Source of the DNA: a virus
Virus record (IMG/VR): IMGVR_UViG_3300007735_000804
Location: 62,001 to 126,000 of that record
Length of the DNA: 64,000 bases
Strand: one strand, 5' to 3'
Part shown: one piece after another, positions 60,738-64,000 of the stretch
Layout of the letters: each line of letters opens with the position of its first letter
Position numbering within the stretch: position 1 is the first letter of the stretch
Notes under the pieces: model-generated
What the model saw: only the letters and a program-made list of their open reading frames with translations
What the model was told of the DNA's origin: nothing
The model's database searches: none
Position numbers and translations under genes: made by a program

Positions 60738-60766
60738 TCATACAATATTATGTATAGTTTGTCAAT
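60738..60766 (-). promoter_or_regulatory. Sigma-70 early promoter for the glycosyltransferase-like gene
   Basis: TTGACA (60761-60766), exactly 17 nt, then TATGAT (60738-60743). The -35 covers the stop codon of the upstream small gene. Confidence 0.85.
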
Positions 60767-60933
60767 CAGACTCAGTGAGAATTAATTCATCTCCATCAAC
60801 TGAAAGTTTGATTCTTGTATCTTCATACCATTCGAGTTCATTCACAATCTGTTCAGGTATTACAATAAAGTATTGTCCAGTAATTGGATCGACTTCTACG
60901 ACCTCAAAAATATCTCCGGAATTTTTTTTCATT
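60763..60933 (-). CDS. AbrB/MazE-like small protein, 56 aa
   Basis: The 56-residue ORF starts MKKNSGDIFEVVEVDPITGQ, continues YFIVIPEQIVNELEWYEDTR, and ends with KLSVDGDELILTES. The pattern of a swapped-hairpin AbrB-type DNA-binding fold (IPEQIVNELEWxxxTxIKLSVDGDELIL) is clear. Small AbrB-like proteins are usual in cyanophages. It could regulate early transcription or act as an antitoxin-like protein. Its start codon lies in a hairpin arm (60932-60969). Confidence 0.8.
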
Positions 60934-60969
60934 CTGCGTCTTATTTTTTTCTTTTATATATGGCAGAAT
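60932..60969 (-). promoter_or_regulatory. Hairpin over the start codon of the AbrB-like gene
   Basis: ATTCTGC (60963-60969) and GCAGAAT (60932-60938) on the minus strand form a perfect 7-bp stem with a 24-nt loop that includes TATATAAA. The start codon overlaps the 3' arm. Confidence 0.5.
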
Positions 60970-61122
60970 TTTTTATAATGCGTGAAATAAATTGATCGTC
61001 TCCGTAACACTTTGTAGGTTAGGGTAGTGTTGCGTTTTTATATCACGCCGCCGCACGGGGACGGGGGCGGACGGGGGCGACTGTCGATCACGCACGAACG
61101 ACTGCCCCCCCTCACGAACGGG
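60970..61122. other. Intergenic region at the GC boundary
   Basis: No gene is supported here. It holds nested inverted repeats (GCGTGA 60980-60985 with TCACGC 61043-61048; AACACT 61006-61011 with AGTGTT 61026-61031). A shift from AT-rich to GC-rich sequence comes near 61040. A GC-rich stretch 61050-61122 contains GGGGGC/GCCCCC complementarity after the last early gene, which could act as a terminator. Confidence 0.5.
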
Positions 61123-61332
61123 TCACCGCAGGGCAGGCGACCCGCTGCGGATGTGGCGGTTGGCATGACCAGCGGAGACAGCGGGGCGCCATGCGGTGCC
61201 ACTGCCACCGACGCGGTTAGCGGTTGCCTCCCCCTTACGGGGTCCACGGCGGGGCAGGCGGGTCAGTTTGAGAGCACCCGACGCGATGGCAGCGTTCAGT
61301 TCGGCAGCGGTCATGGTGGGGAGGGTGTTCAT
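61123..61332 (-). CDS. Small early ORF, 69 aa, unknown
   Basis: The start at ATG 61330-61332 (MNTLPTMTAAELNAAIASGA) follows a good promoter by 24 nt; an alternative ATG six codons on is possible. The N-terminus reads like a short helical domain (MTAAELNAAIASGALKL). The rest is basic and low-complexity (LPRRGPRKGEATANRVGG). This could be a nucleic-acid-binding early protein. No family is recognised. Confidence 0.6.
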   Translation of the reverse strand: MNTLPTMTAAELNAAIASGALKLTRLPRRGPRKGEATANRVGGSGTAWRPAVSAGHANRHIRSGSPALR

Positions 61333-61356
61333 CGGGTTGGGGTGTGAACTGAGAGA

Positions 61357-61385
61357 ATTGTACAGGGTCGGCGGTGGGGGGTCAA
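61357..61385 (-). promoter_or_regulatory. Early promoter, TTGACC-17-TACAAT
   Basis: TTGACC (61380-61385), 17 nt, TACAAT (61357-61362), ahead of the 69-residue ORF. Confidence 0.8.
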
Positions 61386-61558
61386 CCCCACTGTGCCTGC
61401 CGAACGTCGTTACGGAAGGCGTCCTCAAACTGGGCGGACCAGATGGTGGCGGGGTGACCAGCGGGGTCGGTCAGGCGGTTGAAGTTGGTGCCGTCGTTGC
61501 GGTAGGCGACCCACACGGTTTCGCGGGTGCTGAGGCGGGTGGCGGGAGAGAAGCGCAT
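61382..61558 (-). CDS. Small early ORF, 58 aa, unknown
   Basis: The start at ATG 61556-61558 gives MRFSPATRLSTRETVWVAYR, then NDGTNFNRLTDPAGHPATIW and a C-terminal AQFEDAFRNDVRQAQW. It reads as a compact beta-then-helix protein. An extended -10 box (TGCTACAAT) lies 26 nt upstream. Its end overlaps the -35 of the next promoter. No family is recognised. Confidence 0.65.
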   Translation of the reverse strand: MRFSPATRLSTRETVWVAYRNDGTNFNRLTDPAGHPATIWSAQFEDAFRNDVRQAQWG

Positions 61559-61584
61559 CGGGTTCGGGGTGTGAACTTGAGAGA

Positions 61585-61593
61585 ATTGTAGCA
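61585..61593 (-). promoter_or_regulatory. Extended -10 promoter TGCTACAAT
   Basis: TGC-TACAAT ahead of the 58-residue ORF; there is no good -35 at 17 nt. Confidence 0.6.
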
Positions 61594-61603
61594 CGGGATG
61601 GGG

Positions 61604-61777
61604 TCACATCCCCAGCGCCTCCTTCAGAGCGTTGTATGCTGCCAGGTAGTAGTCAGCGTCGCTGTCGTTGCCCTTCAGACGCTCATCACAGGCAAGGCAC
61701 AGGACAGCGGTGCGGATGGTGCTCCAGCGTGCCTCAGGGAGGGTGACGGTGGTCAGGGTCTCGGGCATCCAGGTCAT
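61604..61777 (-). CDS. Small early ORF, 57 aa, cyanophage-type
   Basis: The 57-residue protein starts MTWMPETLTTVTLPEARWST and continues IRTAVLCLACDERLKGNDSD with ADYYLAAYNALKEALG. The AVLCLAxDERLKG and YYLAAYNxL parts are a pattern I recall from small cyanophage early genes. It is probably helical. It has a good promoter with TTCGAC-17-TACAAT upstream. Function is unknown. Confidence 0.7.
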   Translation of the reverse strand: MTWMPETLTTVTLPEARWSTIRTAVLCLACDERLKGNDSDADYYLAAYNALKEALGM

Positions 61778-61799
61778 GGGGTCCGTTGCGGTTGAGAGT

Positions 61800-61828
61800 A
61801 TTGTAGCAGATCACCGGTGCTTGTCGAA
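61800..61828 (-). promoter_or_regulatory. Early promoter, TTCGAC-17-TACAAT with extended -10
   Basis: -35 TTCGAC (61823-61828), 17 nt, TACAAT (61800-61805), preceded by TGC. Confidence 0.78.
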
Positions 61829-62023
61829 TCCCCGTGCCATGCCATCCAGGAATGCCTGACCGATGCGCTGCCAGAACGTGGGGTCGGTGATCAGTTCGGC
61901 AACGGCACGGGTCACATCCTGAGGGGTCACCTTTGCCAGCTGCGCCCGCTCTTCAGGGGTGAGCTTGGCGACCTCAGCATCCCAGACGTTTGCCAATTCG
62001 GTTTCAAGGTTGAAGCGGGTCAT
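61811..62023 (-). CDS. Small early ORF, 70 aa, conserved cyanophage type
   Basis: The 70-residue helical protein runs MTRFNLETELANVWDAEVAK, then LTPEERAQLAKVTPQDVTRA and AELITDPTFWQRIGQAFLDG. It closely resembles small early proteins I recall from other cyanophages (NLETELxNxWDEEV, ELITDPTFW). It may be a host-takeover protein; this is inference. It follows promoter module copy 1 (62024-62063). Confidence 0.78.
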   Translation of the reverse strand: MTRFNLETELANVWDAEVAKLTPEERAQLAKVTPQDVTRAVAELITDPTFWQRIGQAFLDGMARGFDKHR

Positions 62024-62063
62024 GGGGTCGTCCGTGGTTGACTGAATCAGTATAAGGGGTCAG
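62024..62063 (-). repeat. Promoter module copy 1 (TATACT box)
   Basis: This 40-nt block between a start codon and a TATACT -10 (62049-62054) is identical at 36 of 40 positions to 63061-63100. Confidence 0.85.
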
Positions 62064-62093
62064 GTGGGGGGTTGGTGTCCCCCGTGTGCCAGA

Positions 62094-62261
62094 TCAGCGA
62101 CCGTCTGTGTAGTCTCCGATGATGATGCCAGTTGCGGCATCGCGGACCTGAGCGTACCCGTACTCCTCAGAGAGGTCCAGGCAGAGCAACCAGGCACGGT
62201 CCTCATCGGTGGTGGTGTTCTCCCAGGGAGCGGAGGGGCAGATCACGTTGAGGCGGGTCAT
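62094..62261 (-). CDS. Small early ORF, 55 aa, unknown
   Basis: The start at ATG 62259-62261 gives MTRLNVICPSAPWENTTTDE, then DRAWLLCLDLSEEYGYAQVR and a TGIIIGDYTDGR end. Acidic, beta-rich. The upstream extension from 62312 would run through the promoter, so it is not used. A TTGACC-16-TACAAT promoter lies 24 nt upstream. No family is recognised. Confidence 0.65.
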   Translation of the reverse strand: MTRLNVICPSAPWENTTTDEDRAWLLCLDLSEEYGYAQVRDAATGIIIGDYTDGR

Positions 62262-62284
62262 GGTTGGTTGATTGAACTGAGAGT

Positions 62285-62312
62285 ATTGTAGCAGGTCGGG
62301 GGGAGGGGTCAA
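62285..62312 (-). promoter_or_regulatory. Early promoter, TTGACC-16-TACAAT with extended -10
   Basis: -35 TTGACC (62307-62312), 16 nt, TACAAT (62285-62290), preceded by TGC; the -35 overlaps the stop of the upstream gene. Confidence 0.8.
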
Positions 62313-62485
62313 CCCTCCCCATCCTCTGGGGTCAGCGCCCAGACCACGCTCTCCAGAGGGGCAGCGTAGAAGTACTCCTCCCCGTTCTGGGTGACGCGCC
62401 AGACCTGGCAGGTGGCGTTGGGCTCACGGGTGATACGCTCCACCCCGTAGGGTTGCAGCATCATGATGGCTTCGGAGATCAGCAT
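62309..62485 (-). CDS. Small early ORF, 58 aa, unknown
   Basis: The start at ATG 62483-62485 gives MLISEAIMMLQPYGVERITR, then CQVWRVTQNGEEYFYAAPLE and an acidic end. It reads as helix followed by beta strands, possibly a small RNA- or DNA-mimic type protein, but no family is recognised. A TATACT -10 box lies 24 nt upstream. Confidence 0.65.
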   Translation of the reverse strand: MLISEAIMMLQPYGVERITREPNATCQVWRVTQNGEEYFYAAPLESVVWALTPEDGEG

Positions 62486-62508
62486 GGGTCGTTTGCTTTG
62501 GTTCCCAT

Positions 62509-62514
62509 AGTATA
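62509..62514 (-). promoter_or_regulatory. TATACT -10 box of the 58-aa ORF
   Basis: A TATACT box lies 24 nt before the start; no clear -35. Confidence 0.5.
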
Positions 62515-62555
62515 GAGGCAAAAGGGAGGGGGTGTGCCCCTCCGTTGTGCCATTA

Positions 62556-62684
62556 TCAGAATTGGACCTCCTGCAGGGTCGGTTGGGGGGCAGCGTCCTC
62601 AGCGGTGAGGGTCTCCAGGATCTGCAGGATCTGCTCTCCGTTGCGACCTTGACGGAGCAGGGAGAGGGCAAGGTTCAGGGTCAT
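62556..62684 (-). CDS. Small early ORF, 42 aa, conserved cyanophage type
   Basis: The 42-residue helical peptide reads MTLNLALSLLRQGRNGEQIL then QILETLTAEDAAP. The MTLNLAxSLLxxGxxGxxIL pattern is one I recall from several cyanophage early regions. The longer frame starting at 62813 covers the upstream gene and promoter and is not used. It follows the 46-residue ORF by 35 nt. Function is unknown. Confidence 0.7.
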   Translation of the reverse strand: MTLNLALSLLRQGRNGEQILQILETLTAEDAAPQPTLQEVQF

Positions 62685-62719
62685 GGTATGATGTCGGGTT
62701 GGTTGGTAAGGGTCAGGGG

Positions 62720-62860
62720 TCAGGGTGCCAGGTGGGCAGGCGACCCACAGGAGCGGTAGAAGGCGACCATGCGCTCCGCCTCCTCCAGGGTGCGGAACCA
62801 TTGCGACCGCCACTCACAGGCATTGTAGGGGGTTTGGTAGCGAACTTCGTAGCGGATCAT
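62720..62860 (-). CDS. Small early ORF, 46 aa, cyanophage type
   Basis: The ORF from ATG 62858-62860 to TGA 62720-62722 reads MIRYEVRYQTPYNACEWRSQ then WFRTLEEAERMVAFYRSCGS. The YEVRYxTPY start and TLEEAERMVAFY helix resemble small proteins known from cyanophage early regions. An extended -10 (TGCTACAAT at 62885-62893) lies upstream. Function is unknown. Confidence 0.7.
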   Translation of the reverse strand: MIRYEVRYQTPYNACEWRSQWFRTLEEAERMVAFYRSCGSPAHLAP

Positions 62861-62884
62861 GGCGGGTCGGTTGGTTGCTTTGGT

Positions 62885-62893
62885 ATTGTAGCA
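62885..62893 (-). promoter_or_regulatory. Extended -10 promoter TGCTACAAT
   Basis: TGC-TACAAT 25 nt upstream of the 46-residue ORF; no good -35. Confidence 0.6.
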
Positions 62894-62895
62894 GG

Positions 62896-63060
62896 TCAGG
62901 CAGCGATCAGCAGGTCGTCCTCCCAGCAGATGCGATCAGAGAACAGCAGGTCCGCGATTGCCTCCAGGTCCTGGCGGTCCTGATCTGCCTTCAGGATGGC
63001 AGCACGGCACTGGGCGGCAACTTCTTCCAGGGTGTACAGGGCGTTGCAGTTGTAGCGCAT
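62896..63060 (-). CDS. Small early ORF, 54 aa
   Basis: The ORF from ATG 63058-63060 to TGA 62896-62898 reads MRYNCNALYTLEEVAAQCRA, then AILKADQDRQDLEAIADLLF and SDRICWEDDLLIAA. Acidic, mostly helical. It follows promoter module copy 2 (63061-63100). I see no known domain; two cysteines near the start may bind metal. Function is unknown. Confidence 0.7.
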   Translation of the reverse strand: MRYNCNALYTLEEVAAQCRAAILKADQDRQDLEAIADLLFSDRICWEDDLLIAA

Positions 63061-63100
63061 GAGGTCGTCCGTGGTTGACTTGTTCAGTATAAGGGGTCAG
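63061..63100 (-). repeat. Promoter module copy 2 (TATACT box)
   Basis: 36 of 40 positions match 62024-62063; the TATACT -10 box is at 63086-63091. Confidence 0.85.
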
Positions 63101-63213
63101 CGGGCAATCAGGTCGCCTGCAGTGTACAGTGCCTGGGCTGTCACATTACGGATGGGGCGAATCGGTTCCCATAGCAGGCAGAGCAGCACAGCAACAGCAG
63201 CAACGCGGAGCAT
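63097..63213 (-). CDS. Small membrane-segment peptide, 38 aa, cyanophage type
   Basis: The ORF from ATG 63211-63213 reads MLRVAAVAVLLCLLWEPIRP and ends with ALYTAGDLIAR. The first 15 residues form a hydrophobic segment (VAAVAVLLCLLW) likely to insert in a membrane. The LLCLLWEPxRP motif matches a small peptide I recall from other cyanophage genomes. Function is unknown; it could affect the host inner or thylakoid membrane. Confidence 0.7.
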   Translation of the reverse strand: MLRVAAVAVLLCLLWEPIRPIRNVTAQALYTAGDLIAR

Positions 63214-63260
63214 GGTAGCACGGTGGAAGTCAGCAGAGCGGGAGCAGGTTAGGGATCGCA

Positions 63261-63602
63261 TCATGCAAACACAAATCCATCGGAAAATTCGTATTCGTTG
63301 AACACAGGAGAAGTTCCTGCCTGTCCGACAAACTTATGAACAAACCACTTAAAGTTGCGCTGAAATACACATTCGCCCTTGATTCCAAACTCCTGAAGTA
63401 AAGCATTCAGGCGCGATTTGGTGGTCTTAGTTTGATACCCACCATCAAAGATTTCAAGGGAGGTATCATCAATCTTTGCAATCAGATTGCTGTGAAGGTA
63501 TACAAAACTCACACCTTCAATGGTGATAACTTCGGTATTGTCACACTTCCAATCGCGGTTATCACGAATGGCAGCGCACATTTCAGATTCGATCTTACGC
63601 AT
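63261..63602 (-). CDS. Conserved cyanophage early protein, 113 aa (MRKIE family)
   Basis: The start at ATG 63600-63602 (MRKIESEMCAAIRDNRDWKC) is preferred over the upstream in-frame start because cyanophage relatives begin at MRKIE. Conserved parts are VSFVYLHSNLIAKI, DGGYQTKTTKSRLNALLQEF and VFQRNFKWFV. The family is common in cyanophage early regions; function is unknown. Composition is intermediate between the GC-rich island and the rest. It has a possible CATACT box upstream. Confidence 0.82.
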   Translation of the reverse strand: MRKIESEMCAAIRDNRDWKCDNTEVITIEGVSFVYLHSNLIAKIDDTSLEIFDGGYQTKTTKSRLNALLQEFGIKGECVFQRNFKWFVHKFVGQAGTSPVFNEYEFSDGFVFA

Positions 63603-63661
63603 GAGGCGTCTCTCAGTGACAAACGTAGTATGGCATGGATCAGGGGTCAGCACAAGGGGGT

Positions 63662-63687
63662 GTGTGCCACCTGTTCAACTGGCACAC
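63662..63687. repeat. Inverted repeat at a gene end
   Basis: GTGTGCCA and TGGCACAC are perfect 8-bp arms around a 10-nt loop, overlapping the stop of the last gene. There is no T-run. It shares the TGTGCCA / CAGTT core with the repeats at 6065 and 9056. Confidence 0.65.
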
Positions 63688-64000
63688 TTAAACCGTTGGT
63701 TGTTGAAGTTAGCGTTAGAAAAGACCTCACGATTCACCAGTTTGAACATACCAAACTCATTGGTCATGACATAACCCTCAGCATCAATTCTGTTGCCGTA
63801 GAGGTATGCTGCAGGACCATTGTTGCGGCAGAGGTATAAGCAATCATCCTTGATTGACTTCACCAATGCCCACAAACGCAGCAGGTTAGCATCACAATCA
63901 AAGTCGTCTGGGTTGATCTCTTCCCCAGCACGAATGCAGGCATTGATCTGTTGTTTGATCTTTGCCGCCTCTTTTACACTCACAAACTCACAGAGAGTTG
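63675..64000 (-). CDS. Conserved cyanophage early protein, partial (5' end beyond window)
   Basis: The frame stays open to the window edge, upstream of the possible GTG start at 63981-63983 (VSVKEAAKIKQQINACIRAG), so the start probably lies outside. The protein has LLRLWALVKSIKDDCLYLCR, then NNGPAAYLYGNRIDAEGYVM and FGMFKLVNREVF, and stops at 63675-63677 inside an inverted repeat. I recall such proteins from cyanophage early regions; function is unknown. Confidence 0.75.
   Translation of the reverse strand, partial: TLCEFVSVKEAAKIKQQINACIRAGEEINPDDFDCDANLLRLWALVKSIKDDCLYLCRNNGPAAYLYGNRIDAEGYVMTNEFGMFKLVNREVFSNANFNNQRFKCAS

Larger units (their letters stand above)
61040..63260 (-). other. GC-rich island of small early genes
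   Basis: In a sample line (61081-61140) 41 of 60 bases are G or C, against 16 of 60 in a sample of the tail region (53281-53340). The island holds nine small minus-strand ORFs; most follow a recognisable -10 box, and leaders are short. Codon use is strongly C/G-ending, unlike the rest of the window. Confidence 0.8.

Noticed and set aside
61006-61040. Plus-strand terminator (AACACT/AGTGTT then TTTTT)
   Set aside because: The stem is only 6 bp and AT-rich, the loop is long, and there is no plus-strand gene to terminate.
60979-61049. tRNA-like span with pairing ends GCGTGA/TCACGC
   Set aside because: No T-arm consensus (GTTCGA-like), no D-arm and no CCA or proper anticodon stem on either strand.
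61038-61247. Minus-strand 69-codon ORF at the low end of the GC-rich island
   Set aside because: High GC makes long chance frames common. It overlaps the 61123-61332 gene in another frame and reads as a P/R/S-rich low-complexity string with no promoter.
1-64000. CRISPR array, integrase/attachment site or intron
   Set aside because: No regularly spaced repeats, no integrase and no split gene were seen. The homing-type nucleases are free-standing between intact genes.

Overview
The window is about 64 kb of a T4-like cyanophage (marine cyanobacterial myovirus, Kyanoviridae-type). The evidence is the T4 core gene set in canonical order combined with typical cyanophage genes: cobS, a CobT-like gene, speD, DUF3310 and many small conserved cyanophage ORFs. 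Every gene I accept is on the minus strand, so transcription runs from high to low coordinates. Most of the window is AT-rich. The early-gene cluster near 61-63.3 kb is strikingly GC-rich.

Layout in transcription order. (1) 64.0-61.1 kb: an early region of about twelve small genes, many behind their own host-like promoter. (2) 60.9-58.9 kb: an AbrB-like small protein, a glycosyltransferase-like protein, two small conserved proteins, speD (S-adenosylmethionine decarboxylase) and a small ORF. (3) 58.8-35.0 kb: baseplate and tail fibre genes gp25, gp6, a 3983-residue wedge protein at the gp7 position, gp8, and a 2395-residue protein at the gp9-gp12 position. (4) 35.0-17.3 kb: neck, packaging, tail and head genes gp13, gp14, gp15, gp16, gp17, gp18, gp19, gp20, gp67, gp21, gp22, gp23. 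(5) 17.2-13.8 kb: a tail-tube-like protein, uvsY, uvsW, an LSm-like ORF and the late sigma factor gp55. (6) 13.7-10.1 kb: an HNH homing-type endonuclease, gp47, a small ORF and gp46. (7) 9.9-4.9 kb: two late, virion-like genes interleaved with a CobT-like metalloprotease/VWA protein and CobS. (8) 4.9-0 kb: DUF3310, sliding clamp gp45, a small metallopeptidase-like protein, a conserved unknown, a GIY-YIG endonuclease, clamp loader gp44, a 69-residue ORF, a Dam methylase and the start of gp62 (cut by the window edge).

Three promoter classes are visible. The early class has TTGACA-like -35 boxes with TATAAT-like -10 boxes, or an extended -10 of the form TGCTACAAT. Isolated TATAAT boxes directly follow terminators upstream of cobS and the CobT-like gene. 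T4-type late promoters TATAAATA sit before structural genes. gp55 (late sigma) and gp45 (clamp, late co-activator in T4), both encoded here, are the expected users of the late class.

The most interesting signals are these. Both free-standing homing-type endonucleases (unrelated GIY-YIG and HNH families) lie behind a hairpin that covers the ribosome binding site or start codon, with a late promoter in or beside the hairpin, which is the logic known from T4 I-TevI. The early module is a GC-rich island of one-gene promoter cassettes, two of which are 36/40 identical. A Dam methylase is nested inside the clamp-loader operon, and gp62 starts inside its 3' end. A CobS/CobT-like AAA+/VWA pair carries a protease-like HExxH. 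Seven small genes of 38-58 residues that are easy to miss were recovered by reading the gaps, and several others were re-trimmed to their likely true starts.
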